A stretch of 64,000 nt of DNA from positions 186,001 through 250,000 of the forward strand of contig DAJPGB010000001.1 in assembly GCA_025992855.1 (NCBI GenBank). Direction: 5' to 3'. Below the pieces are notes generated by a model. The model had not been told where the DNA came from. It made no database searches and was given only the letters and a program-made list of their open reading frames with translations. Below are positions 45,450-53,758 of this stretch, piece after piece. Origin of the DNA: Coriobacteriaceae bacterium (GTDB taxonomy: Bacteria; Actinomycetota; Coriobacteriia; Coriobacteriales; Coriobacteriaceae). A program made the translations under genes and the position numbers. The stretch's first letter is position 1; each line of letters starts with the position of its first letter.

Positions 45450-46193
45450 CTATTGCATCGGGTCGGACAGGACCCGTTCGATCTCTGATGCGGGAAGCGC
45501 GCCTTGGCGCAGGATCTGGAGCTCGCCGTGCTGAAACGACACGATGGTTGAGGCGTCGCGACACGGGGTCTCACCGGCATCGACGGCCACATCGACCCCC
45601 TCCAGGATGCGCTCCTCCACCGTGGCAAAACTTGCCGGCGCGGGCGCGCCGTGCGTGTTGGCGCTGGTGCAGGCAAGAGGGCTGCCGCAGGCGCGGATGA
45701 GCGCTTGCACCACGGGCGAGGCCGAAGCGCGAAGTGCCACCGTGTTGTCGGCGGCGCGCATAAAGGTCGGCACGCAGGGGGCCGCCTTGACCACGATAGT
45801 CAGGGCGCCCGGCCAGCATCGTCGGGCGAGCACGCGGGCCTCGTTAGGGATATCCACGCCATAGCGGTCGAGTGCCTCGGCATCATCGACCAGCCAGGCA
45901 ACCGTTTGGGTGAGCTCGCGCTGCTTGAGGGTAAAGATGCGACGATAGCCGGTACCGAGTGCAGGGACCGCGGCGCCGTTGACGGCGGCCTGCGGATCGC
46001 GCGGCCACGGCAGAGGTTCACTTGTATCTTGTGGAACGGCATCCGAGAAGGCGTTGACCGCCACGGCGACACCGTAGACCGTCTCGGTTGGAATAAGCGC
46101 CAGGCCGCCGCGACCGAGTAGCTCGGCCGTGCGCTCGACTGCAAGCCGATGTGGCTCGCGCGCTCCCTCGTATACCCGATAGACCGTCTGCAT
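45450..46193 (-). CDS. tsaC: L-threonylcarbamoyladenylate synthase (Sua5/YrdC family)
   Basis: The 247-residue product makes threonylcarbamoyl-AMP from threonine, bicarbonate and ATP, the first step of t6A synthesis. Motifs: IPTETVYGV, RRCWPGALTIV and ACTSANTHGAPAP. An insertion of about 30 residues (about 47-82, Pro/Ala-rich) splits the region between ETVYG and the IFTLKQRE motif. It complements tsaB, tsaD and tsaE found 33 kb away. Confidence 0.92.
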   Translation of the reverse strand: MQTVYRVYEGAREPHRLAVERTAELLGRGGLALIPTETVYGVAVAVNAFSDAVPQDTSEPLPWPRDPQAAVNGAAVPALGTGYRRIFTLKQRELTQTVAWLVDDAEALDRYGVDIPNEARVLARRCWPGALTIVVKAAPCVPTFMRAADNTVALRASASPVVQALIRACGSPLACTSANTHGAPAPASFATVEERILEGVDVAVDAGETPCRDASTIVSFQHGELQILRQGALPASEIERVLSDPMQ

Positions 46194-46341
46194 GTGTATG
46201 CCAGCCCCTTACGCTCTGGTGCAAGTTTGTTTACTGTGGGGCATTCTCGCACGAAACGTTCAACCTATTTGCCCAGAGCGCATGTTGGTTTGGTGAGCGG
46301 CTCTAGTAGTCGGTGAAAGTGAGGGGGTTAATTGAAGATTT

Positions 46342-46644
46342 TTAGCGCGCAAGCGTAACGGTACGATCGGGAAACTCGATGCTTGCAACCAGTTTTCCGC
46401 CGAGGCTCTCTGCGTACCTGCTCAGCGTGTCGAGCCTCATCGAACCCAACTCCCCACGCTCGAGCTCGGATACACGTTTTTGAGAAACGCCCATCGACTG
46501 GGCGACCGACGCCTGTGTTAGATCTTTTAACCTGCGAATCTGAGCAAGCTTATAGGCTTCGATACGATCGCGAGTCCTCTCCTGCTCGGCGGTAATGGAG
46601 TCGCGTGTTATCCCGCGAGATTCCATATACTCATGCAGTTCCAT
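46342..46644 (-). CDS. XRE-family antitoxin (HigA-like)
   Basis: The 100-residue product has a helix-turn-helix of XRE type (ASVAQSMGVSQKRVSELERG at about 46-65) and a short C-terminal strand. It overlaps the preceding toxin gene by 14 bp, the toxin-first order typical of HigBA-type pairs. It probably neutralises the toxin and represses the shared promoter. Confidence 0.85.
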   Translation of the reverse strand: MELHEYMESRGITRDSITAEQERTRDRIEAYKLAQIRRLKDLTQASVAQSMGVSQKRVSELERGELGSMRLDTLSRYAESLGGKLVASIEFPDRTVTLAR

Positions 46645-47026
46645 CTCGATCGAGCCTCCTTACGTGGCGACGGTATATTTGCTCGGCCCTTGGAATGTTG
46701 ATCGCATACCAACCGTTCCATTTTGCCCTTGACGATCCCGCTCGCGACTTATCACCCGCCAATAGCAATACCGCCTGGCGCTTGGGGTCAAAGGCGAAGA
46801 GGATGCGAATCACCTGCCCACCACACGACGTCACTCTCAGCTCCTTTAAATGATGAAGCTTCGAGCCCTTTACGCGGTCAACCAGCGGACGACCAAGGCT
46901 GGGACCTTCCTTCTCGAGCACCAAAAGGTCTGCATAAATCTGCTTCAGCGTAGCTTCATCCTGCTCATCAAGCCAAGGTTCAATGTAATCAAGCACGATA
47001 CGGTACCGATGCAGCTGATTTGACAT
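46631..47026 (-). CDS. RelE/HigB-type (Gp49-like) toxin
   Basis: The 131-residue product matches the phage-Gp49-like toxin pattern: HHLKELR, then VIRILFAFDPKRQAVLLLAGDK and WY..NIPRAEQIY. Members are ribosome-dependent mRNA interferases. The N-terminus (about 1-35) has an extra segment with DYIEPWLDEQDE. An AGAAGGAGAAAGGT site precedes the ATG. The catalytic residues cannot be confirmed by eye. Confidence 0.82.
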   Translation of the reverse strand: MSNQLHRYRIVLDYIEPWLDEQDEATLKQIYADLLVLEKEGPSLGRPLVDRVKGSKLHHLKELRVTSCGGQVIRILFAFDPKRQAVLLLAGDKSRAGSSRAKWNGWYAINIPRAEQIYRRHVRRLDRDGTA

Positions 47027-47035
47027 ACCTTTCTC

Positions 47036-47068
47036 CTTCTATAGTAGAAGTTTTACGGTATATTGCAA
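47036..47068 (-). promoter_or_regulatory. Promoter and operator of the toxin-antitoxin pair
   Basis: On the minus strand, TTGCAA (47063-47068) and TACTAT (47041-47046) are 16 bp apart. The dyad CTTCTA-TAG-TAGAAG (47036-47050) overlaps the -10, a likely antitoxin-binding site. Confidence 0.6.
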
Positions 47069-47101
47069 GGACAAACTTGCGCAAATGTCTATTTATTCAG
47101 C

Positions 47102-48361
47102 TTAAATACGCTGTTTGGGCTCGGTGACGATGGCTCGAACGATGCGGGGACGATCGGTGAGGTCGTGGACGATACGCACGTCCGAAAGGCCTGCCTGGCG
47201 ACAGAGCTCGGCCGCAGCGTCGAGCGCACCCTCGTAGAGCTCGCAGGCAAAGAGGCCGCCGGCGCGCAACATGTAGGGCGCCGCGTTGAGCAGGCGGCGG
47301 AAGATATCGAGGCCGTCGGCACCGCCCTCGAGCGCCAGATCGGGCTCAAAGTCCTTGACCTCGTGCGGCAGCGAGCGCATGACATCGCTGGGGATGTAGG
47401 GCGGGTTGGAGACGAGTACGTCAAAGGTGCCCCACTCTTCGCGGGGAATGGAGCTCACCAGGTTCGTGAGGCTGAAGGCGACCTCGTCGGACGTGAGGCC
47501 AAGCGCATCGCGGTTTTTGGTAGCAAGGTCGATGGCGCGCGGCTCGATATCGGTAGCAGTGCAGGTGACGTGGCCGCGACGCTCCCAGGCAAGCGAGAGC
47601 GAGATGCAGCCCGTGCCGCAGCCGACCTCGAGAACGCGGGCGATGCGGGGCTCGGCTGGGGCAGATACGTTGGCCTCGGCGGCATCTTGCGCGGGAGTCG
47701 TCTGTTGGTCGTTGCCCTCAATGGCGATGCCGTATTCGTCGAGCTCGGGCTCGGGGGTTTCCACGGTCTCTGCTTCTGCCGCCCGCACGGCGGCTTCCTC
47801 GGCCTCGCGATCGGCAAGCTCCTCGGCATAGGCGCGGCTACCGAGCACGTCGCTACCCAGCGCAGCCTCATCGGCGGCCGTCAGGTTGGCAGCACGGCGC
47901 TCGGCGGTCGCGCGCTCGTCGGCCAGCGCCGCCTCGGCTTTGCGAGCCTGTTCGACCTCATCGTTCCAAGGCAGCTCCACGCGCTGGCGGGCGGCGGCCT
48001 CGGGGCTCAGCACCTCGGCATCCAGGTAGTTCAGGACTTCTTCGACGAGCATCTCGGTCTCGGGGCGCGGGATGAGCACGCCAGGGGCGCACGCGACGTC
48101 GATCATGCGAAACTGCGTGCTACCGGTGATGTACTGCAGCGGCTCGCCCTTCGCGCGACGGACGACGGCCGCGTGCATGGTCTCGAGCTGCGCTGCGTCG
48201 AGCGTCTCGTCCATGCGCATATATAAGTCGATGCGCGCCAGACCCGTAGCTGCGCACAGCAGCCACTCGGCAGAAAGACGGGGGTGCTCCTCGCCGCGCT
48301 CGGCCAGGTACTCCTTGGTCCACTCGAGACAACGCTTGATGGTCCAGATCTCGTTTGCCAT
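47102..48361 (-). CDS. prmC: Peptide chain release factor N5-glutamine methyltransferase with large insertion
   Basis: The product is about 419 residues, against a usual 280-300. It methylates the Gln of the GGQ motif in release factors. The N-terminal helical domain (about 1-110) and the SAM domain (VLEVGCGTGCISLSLA from about 242, then VSNPPYIPSD) are intact. Between them lies an extra stretch of about 115 residues, rich in Ala and Glu, from about 115 to 237. Start ATG 48361 has GAGGGGAGG upstream. Its substrate prfA lies upstream on the same strand, separated by two palindromic repeats. Confidence 0.92.
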   Translation of the reverse strand: MANEIWTIKRCLEWTKEYLAERGEEHPRLSAEWLLCAATGLARIDLYMRMDETLDAAQLETMHAAVVRRAKGEPLQYITGSTQFRMIDVACAPGVLIPRPETEMLVEEVLNYLDAEVLSPEAAARQRVELPWNDEVEQARKAEAALADERATAERRAANLTAADEAALGSDVLGSRAYAEELADREAEEAAVRAAEAETVETPEPELDEYGIAIEGNDQQTTPAQDAAEANVSAPAEPRIARVLEVGCGTGCISLSLAWERRGHVTCTATDIEPRAIDLATKNRDALGLTSDEVAFSLTNLVSSIPREEWGTFDVLVSNPPYIPSDVMRSLPHEVKDFEPDLALEGGADGLDIFRRLLNAAPYMLRAGGLFACELYEGALDAAAELCRQAGLSDVRIVHDLTDRPRIVRAIVTEPKQRI

Positions 48362-48738
48362 GGGGTCCTCCCCTCTTAAGCGCCGGGCGGCGCACGAATG
48401 TCGGAGCAGATTGTACGCGAGGGTGGCACGCGGCAAGGGACGATTGGAAGCGATTATCGAGAATCCGCCCAGAATTTTACTTGGAGCCTGCCCAGAGTGT
48501 TCATTCGTCGACGTCTAAATCTGCATCCGTCAAGCTTTTGGCAAGGTTGCCCCAAAACTGACCAATATCTAACCAAGAACTTGCCAAATCACTTGACGCA
48601 CGACGCGTCAAAAAATGGCTTGCGACTTCCTGGACGATTTTTAGAGCATTATTTTGGTAATCGACTGACGCTTTAAGCAGGTAAATGGCCCATAGACTAC
48701 CAAGTCAACCTAAATAAACCAACATAGCAATTTCCCAA
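48362..48738. other. Intergenic region upstream of prmC
   Basis: No gene supported. A TACAAT box on the minus strand (48410-48415) may be the prmC -10, with TTGCCG (48431-48436) 15 bp away as a weak -35. An unassigned palindrome TTGACGC-ACGAC-GCGTCAA lies at 48593-48611. Confidence 0.4.
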
Positions 48739-48826
48739 AATGATCCGCAGGGGACGGAGGAAAACGGATCACCGGCACCGCATCGATGCAGAATGATCCG
48801 TTTTCCTCCGTCCCCAAGGGATCATT
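48739..48826. repeat. Palindromic REP-like element (family C, copy 2)
   Basis: Perfect 22-bp inner arms (48750-48771 with 48794-48815), reading GGGGACGGAGGAAAACGG on one side, plus outer arms AATGATCC / GGATCATT (48739-48746, 48819-48826). The right half recurs inside the M20 peptidase gene at 50520-50542. Confidence 0.8.
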
Positions 48827-48848
48827 CAAGTGCCAACCAAGATAACGC

Positions 48849-49007
48849 CGATGTCTTGGCAATGCCAGCGAGCGGGCCGCATTTGAGACAAGGTGACGTG
48901 AAACGAAAGGGCGCTGACCTTCTGGTCGCGCCCTTGAAGTTGAACGTCAGATTGTCCAAATGCGGCCCGCGCAGCGTCGGCTGGTCCGCCGTTCGGTAGA
49001 ACGGCGG
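48849..49007. repeat. Family A structured repeat (copy 2)
   Basis: Outer arms 48874-48891 and 48952-48968 pair over 17 bp with one unpaired A. The central stem AAGGGCGC / GCGCCCTT is capped by GACC-TTCT-GGTC (48916-48927). The hairpin CCGCCGTTC-GGTA-GAACGGCGG (48986-49007) ends 3 nt before the prfA stop codon. The left border CGATGTCTTGGCAATGCCAG is shared with copy 4. Confidence 0.8.
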
Positions 49008-49010
49008 AAC

Positions 49011-50078
49011 CTAAACAGCCTGTGCCAGCTTCTCGGCTCGCTCGGCGGCGGCGAGCGCCTCGATGACGGTGCCGAGTTGGTCGCCCAGAAGGACGCCGTT
49101 GTAGGTGGAGTTGAAACCGATGCGGTGATCGGTCACGCGGTCCTGGGGCTGGTTGTAGGTGCGGATCTTCTCGGAACGGTTACCATGGCCGATCTGGCTC
49201 TGGCGCTCGGCGCCAAGCTCAGCCTGCTGCTTCTCAAGCTCCATCTCGTACAGACGGGCGCGCAGCATCTGCATGCAGACCTCGCGGTTCTGAATCTGGG
49301 AGCGCTGCTCCTGCGACTGCACCACGGTGTTGGTGGGCAGGTGGGTGATACGCACGGCGGAGTAGGTGGTGTTAACGCACTGACCGCCAGGGCCCGAAGC
49401 GCAGTAGGTGTCGATGCGCAGGTCGGACTGGTTGATCTGGACGTCGATCTCCTCGGCCTCGGGAAGTACGGCGACGGTTGCCGTGGAGGTCTGGATACGG
49501 CCCTGGGACTCGGTCTTGGGGACGCGTTGGACGCGGTGCACGCCGGACTCGAACTTCATGACGGAGTAGACGCGGTCGCCCTCGACCTTGAACTCGATGG
49601 ACTTAAAGCCGCCGGCCTCGCTGGGGCTGGAGTCAAGCACGGTGGTCTTCCAGCCGCGCGACTCGCAGAAGCGCTGATACATCTTGTAGAGGTCGCCGGC
49701 AAAGATGGCTGCCTCGTCGCCACCGGCGGCGGAGCGGATCTCGACGATGGTATTCTTGTCGTCGTTGGGGTCGCTCGGGATGAGCATGTATTTGATGTCT
49801 TCCTCGAGCTGGGGAAGCTTCTCCTCGTTCTCGGATATGTCCATCTGGAGCATCTCCTTCTCGTCCGCATCGGTGGTGTCGCGGAGCATCTCCTTGGCGG
49901 CCTCGATGTCATCGAGCGCGCCGATGTACTCGCGCGAGGCGGCGATGAGGTCGGACTGGTGCGCGTACTCCTTGTTGAGGCGCGTGAACTCCTTGATGTC
50001 GGAGGCAACGGCGGGGTCGGAGAGCTTCTTCTCGAGCTCCTCGTAGGCCTTGATGATCTTTTCGAGCTTGTCGCGCAT
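49011..50078 (-). CDS. prfA: Peptide chain release factor 1
   Basis: The 355-residue factor reads UAA/UAG stop codons. The GGQ motif is in GPGGQCVNT (about residue 226-234). The codon-recognition region with LRIDTYCASG and the C-terminal decoding domain are of RF1 type. An AAAGGAG site precedes ATG 50078. Confidence 0.96.
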   Translation of the reverse strand: MRDKLEKIIKAYEELEKKLSDPAVASDIKEFTRLNKEYAHQSDLIAASREYIGALDDIEAAKEMLRDTTDADEKEMLQMDISENEEKLPQLEEDIKYMLIPSDPNDDKNTIVEIRSAAGGDEAAIFAGDLYKMYQRFCESRGWKTTVLDSSPSEAGGFKSIEFKVEGDRVYSVMKFESGVHRVQRVPKTESQGRIQTSTATVAVLPEAEEIDVQINQSDLRIDTYCASGPGGQCVNTTYSAVRITHLPTNTVVQSQEQRSQIQNREVCMQMLRARLYEMELEKQQAELGAERQSQIGHGNRSEKIRTYNQPQDRVTDHRIGFNSTYNGVLLGDQLGTVIEALAAAERAEKLAQAV

Positions 50079-50273
50079 GGCGGGACTCCTTTATATGCGT
50101 GAAGGTGAAAATCGGCAGAATTGATGGGGCGCGCGGCGCCGCTGCGGGGGTAAGCCCGGCTAGAACATGTCGATCTTCAGATACATGCGCATCCCTTCGC
50201 GTATGGGGTACATAGTTGCGGTCTAACCCATACATGATAGCGTGCGCAGGCAAACCTGCATATAACCCGCACG

Positions 50274-50308
50274 GAATGTGACAAAGGGATAGTCCCTTTG
50301 TCACATTC
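50274..50308. repeat. Palindromic REP-like element (family C, copy 3)
   Basis: Perfect 16-bp arms GAATGTGACAAAGGGA (50274-50289) and TCCCTTTGTCACATTC (50293-50308) around TAG. The right arm runs into the stop codon of the M20 peptidase gene. The 195 bp from here to prfA (50079-50273) hold nothing else recognisable. Confidence 0.85.
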
Positions 50309-51723
50309 TAGAACGTTTGGAGCAGGGCGATGAGGAAGCGGATGCCCTGGAGGTAGGCTCGGCGGGTAATGCGCTCGTTGGTGCCGTGGACGCCGCGGTC
50401 GCACTCGTCATCGTCCACCACAAAGGCCGAAAAGCGAATGCACTCAGGACAAATGCGCTGGTAGTTGGCGGCGTCGGTCGCACCGATAACAGTAGACGGA
50501 ACGATCGCCAACGGCTCGGATGATCCGTTTTCCTCCGTCCCCTTTGAATCACGGAAATAGCGGGCGGCAACGGAGCGAACCGCTTCGAGGCCAGGGCCGC
50601 CAATGCGCGGGGACGGCGAGGGTTCGGAGCTGCCGGGGCCGAGCTCGACCTCAACGCGGCTGGCAAGCCCCGCCGCGGCAACCGCCTCACGGCAGCGCGC
50701 CACGACGTCGGCCACGCTCGTGCCCTCGAGCATACGGAAGTTGATGTTGGCCCACATGTCCTGCGGCATCACGTTGGCGCCGGTGCTGCCGCCCTCAATC
50801 TGGGTCGGCGCACAGGTGGTCGTTACGAGCGGATAGAGCTTTTTGCTAGCGAGGCAATCGCGCACGATGGCGTCCTTGTTGGCGGCAATTTCATCGGCCG
50901 TGTAGAGCCCCAGCTCGACGAGCTGCGCGGCAAGCAGGTCGGTCACGCGCGTCGGCCATTCGATATCGCAGATTGCGGTGATAGCACGGCTGAGCACCTC
51001 GAGCGACGTGCCGCCGTAGGGGTTGGAAGAATGCCCGCCCTCGCTTTTCGTCCTGAGCACGATGTCGGCATAGCCTTTCTCGGCCAGGTCGGCGTGCATG
51101 AGCCAGCCTTCGCCCGCGGCGTACTCTGCAGCAGAGACGATGCGGTAGTCGCCCTCGTCGATTAGATATTCGAGCTCAACGCCGCGCTCCTCGAGCGCGC
51201 GACCGATGGCGCCCGCGCCGTACTGCGTGGTCTCCTCGTCCTGGCCAAAGGCCAGCAGCAGCGTGCGCTCGTGCTGCCAACCGTGCGCCAGTGCGTACTC
51301 AACGGCCTCGAGAATGCCCGCGACCTGGTCTTTCATGTCGATCGCGCCGCGGCCCCAGATGTAGGTGTCGCCCACGTGCCCACTAAAGGGGGCATGTGTC
51401 CAGTCGGCCTCGGTGCCCGGCACCACGGGGACCACGTCCATGTGGCCCATGAGCATAACGGGCTTAAGGGCGGGGTTGGAGCCGGCAAGCGTCACGAGCA
51501 GCGAATGGTCGATGAGCTCAACCTCGCCCGCCGCGAACACGCGCGGCCACGCCTGTTGCATATAGGCGCGCAGATCATCAAACGGCCGCCAGTCCACCGA
51601 CTCGGCATCCATGCTCGAAATGGTCGGAAACGACAGGACGCGGCCCAGGCGCCCACACGCGCCGGCCTCATCCAGATCGGCAAAATCATCCTCGTGCGCA
51701 AAGAAGCGCCAAACCTCGGCCAT
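50308..51723 (-). CDS. M20-family metallopeptidase (carboxypeptidase type)
   Basis: The product is about 471 residues. It has the dinuclear zinc motifs MGHMDVVPV, WGRGAIDMKD and FGQDEE of the ArgE/DapE/carboxypeptidase group. Substrate unknown. Start ATG 51723 has AAAGGATG upstream. The segment SKGTEENGSS (about residues 400-409) is encoded by a 23-bp piece identical to part of repeat family C (50520-50542). It appears as an in-frame insertion near the C-terminal catalytic domain. The gene ends in a palindromic repeat. Confidence 0.9.
   Translation of the reverse strand: MAEVWRFFAHEDDFADLDEAGACGRLGRVLSFPTISSMDAESVDWRPFDDLRAYMQQAWPRVFAAGEVELIDHSLLVTLAGSNPALKPVMLMGHMDVVPVVPGTEADWTHAPFSGHVGDTYIWGRGAIDMKDQVAGILEAVEYALAHGWQHERTLLLAFGQDEETTQYGAGAIGRALEERGVELEYLIDEGDYRIVSAAEYAAGEGWLMHADLAEKGYADIVLRTKSEGGHSSNPYGGTSLEVLSRAITAICDIEWPTRVTDLLAAQLVELGLYTADEIAANKDAIVRDCLASKKLYPLVTTTCAPTQIEGGSTGANVMPQDMWANINFRMLEGTSVADVVARCREAVAAAGLASRVEVELGPGSSEPSPSPRIGGPGLEAVRSVAARYFRDSKGTEENGSSEPLAIVPSTVIGATDAANYQRICPECIRFSAFVVDDDECDRGVHGTNERITRRAYLQGIRFLIALLQTF
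50520..50542. repeat. Family C repeat fragment inside the M20 peptidase gene
   Basis: The plus strand reads ATGATCCGTTTTCCTC then CGTCCCC, 23 nt identical to 48793-48815. It sits in frame in the coding sequence. Neighbouring M20 motifs are intact. Confidence 0.75.
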
Positions 51724-51795
51724 GACATCCTTTCGATTGCGACGACAAAGGCCGCCCCACCGGAGCGGCCCTGCCACGTAAGCGTTTACGTTTGG

Positions 51796-52578
51796 TTATT
51801 TGTCCTCAAGATAGCGCGAGAGGAACTCGCGGGTGCGCTGGTGCTTAGGATTGCCAAAGAGCTCGGCCGGCGCGGCGTCCTCGAGCACCACGCCCTGGTC
51901 CATAAAGACCACGCGGTCGGACACGGTGCGTGCGAAGGCCATCTCGTGGGTAACGACGACCATGGTCATGCCGTCGGCGGCGAGCTTGCGCATGACGTCG
52001 AGCACCTCGCCCACGATCTCGGGATCGAGCGCGGAGGTAGGCTCGTCAAACAGCATGATCTGCGGGTTCATGCACAGGGCGCGGGCGATGGCAACGCGCT
52101 GCTTTTGGCCACCGGACAGGCGACCAACCGCGGCATGGGCGAATTTTTCGAGTCCCACGCTCGCCAGGTGCTCCATTGCGACCTGTTCGGCCTGATCTTT
52201 GCTCATCTTTTTGAGCGTGACGGGCGCGAGCGTGCAGTTGTCGAGCACATCCATGTTGTTGAACAGGTTGAAGCCCTGGAACACCATGCCGATGTCCTCG
52301 CGCAGCTTGTTGATGTTGCAGCGCTCGGCCGTGAGATCCTGACCGTGGAACCAGATGTGGCCCGTGTCCGGAGTCTCGAGCAGGTTGAGGCAACGCAGCA
52401 GCGTCGACTTACCCGAGCCCGAGGCGCCGATGATGGTGACGACCTCACCGGGATTGACAGCGAGGTCGATGCCCTTAAGCACCTCAAGCGAGCCAAAGCT
52501 CTTGCGCAGGCCCTCAACGCGGATGAGCGGCTCTTTGGTTTGCGCGGCCGCAACGCCGGTAGTGGCGGTATCTGCCAT
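51796..52578 (-). CDS. Amino-acid ABC transporter ATP-binding protein
   Basis: The product is about 260 residues with Walker A GASGSGKST, signature LSGGQKQR, Walker B IMLFDEPT and the H-loop VVVTHE. It is of the polar amino-acid (GlnQ/HisP) type. The start is ATG 52578, with GAGGAG upstream, which removes a spurious 25-residue extension. It is the last gene of an SBP-permease-ATPase operon. Confidence 0.94.
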   Translation of the reverse strand: MADTATTGVAAAQTKEPLIRVEGLRKSFGSLEVLKGIDLAVNPGEVVTIIGASGSGKSTLLRCLNLLETPDTGHIWFHGQDLTAERCNINKLREDIGMVFQGFNLFNNMDVLDNCTLAPVTLKKMSKDQAEQVAMEHLASVGLEKFAHAAVGRLSGGQKQRVAIARALCMNPQIMLFDEPTSALDPEIVGEVLDVMRKLAADGMTMVVVTHEMAFARTVSDRVVFMDQGVVLEDAAPAELFGNPKHQRTREFLSRYLEDK

Positions 52579-52600
52579 GATGAATCTCCTCGTCTTGCGC

Positions 52601-53749
52601 CTAGTTGGAGCTGGGCAGCGTGGCCGGAGCCTCGGCGCCGAGCTTTTTGCCAAAGGCCTCGAGCAGGCGGCTCGCCACGAGCGTCAGGATCAGGTAGACC
52701 ACGAGCGCCACGCAGTAGACCTCCATCTGGCGGTAGTACACGCCGGCGACGGTGGTGGTGGCGTACATGAGGTCGAACACGCCGATGACCGAAAGCACTG
52801 ACGAGTCCTTGATGTTGATGATGAGCTCGTTGGTGAGCGCGGGGATCGCGTTTTTAATGCCCTGCGGGAACACGACCTTGCGCATGGCCTGCCATTGCGA
52901 CAGGCCCAGCGAGCGCGCCGCCTCGGCCTGGCCGGGGTCGATGGACTCGATGCCGCCGCGCAGGACCTCCATCATATAGGCGGTGGAGTTGAGCGAAATG
53001 GTGACGAGACCCGCGGTAAAGGTGCTCCAGATCTGGTTGGCCTGCGCCGTCTCGAAGCCCATGCCGCGCAGAACGGTAAAGCCCGCGTAGTAGATGAGCA
53101 GGCCCTGCACCATCATGGGCGTGCCGCGCACGATGGTGGAGTAGACGGTCGCAAAGCCTCGGCCGATGCTCTTAAAGAAGCGCGTGAGGTCATTGTCCAC
53201 GCGGTCGAACGTCTGGATACGCAGGAACACCAGCAACAGCGCCAGGAAGAAGGCGATGACGGTGCCAAAGAACGCGAGCGCGATGGTGATCTGAATGCCG
53301 CGGATAAAGAAGTCGCCGCTCTTGTAGGTCATGTAGACCAAGCTCGACAGAAAGTCGCTGGGATTGGAGTCCGAGACAATGCTCGCCTGCACCAGGTCGA
53401 CAAACGACATGACGCAGCGGTCGATAAAGAAGATCGCCGCGATGGCAACCACGACATAGCTGCCCAGGCGCGCGCCGCGACGGCAACGCTCAGATGCAAA
53501 CGGCGACGTTTCGCGATAGTCGTTCCAGTGCATAACCTTGGTGACGAGCGCTGCCGCCGACACGACGATCCAGGCCCAAAGAATCGCCCAAAGGCAATCC
53601 TGGAAGATGCCGGTGGGCGCCAAAAAGCTCAGCGGCGTGGGGTTGCGCTGGCTAAATGCCAAGCCGAGCGCCGCGATAACGCTCGTGCCCAGGTACACAT
53701 AACGGTGGTCGGCCTTGATAAAGGAGGCCAGACGATTGATGCCTTTCAT
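52601..53749 (-). CDS. Amino-acid ABC transporter permease
   Basis: The 382-residue membrane protein has the HisM/GlnP-type core (from about 150 on) with the EAARSLGLSQWQAM coupling motif. The N-terminal 150 residues add two or three membrane segments not present in the usual 220-residue permease. It lies 9 bp after the binding-protein gene. Confidence 0.9.
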   Translation of the reverse strand: MKGINRLASFIKADHRYVYLGTSVIAALGLAFSQRNPTPLSFLAPTGIFQDCLWAILWAWIVVSAAALVTKVMHWNDYRETSPFASERCRRGARLGSYVVVAIAAIFFIDRCVMSFVDLVQASIVSDSNPSDFLSSLVYMTYKSGDFFIRGIQITIALAFFGTVIAFFLALLLVFLRIQTFDRVDNDLTRFFKSIGRGFATVYSTIVRGTPMMVQGLLIYYAGFTVLRGMGFETAQANQIWSTFTAGLVTISLNSTAYMMEVLRGGIESIDPGQAEAARSLGLSQWQAMRKVVFPQGIKNAIPALTNELIINIKDSSVLSVIGVFDLMYATTTVAGVYYRQMEVYCVALVVYLILTLVASRLLEAFGKKLGAEAPATLPSSN

Positions 53750-53758
53750 GCTGCCTCC

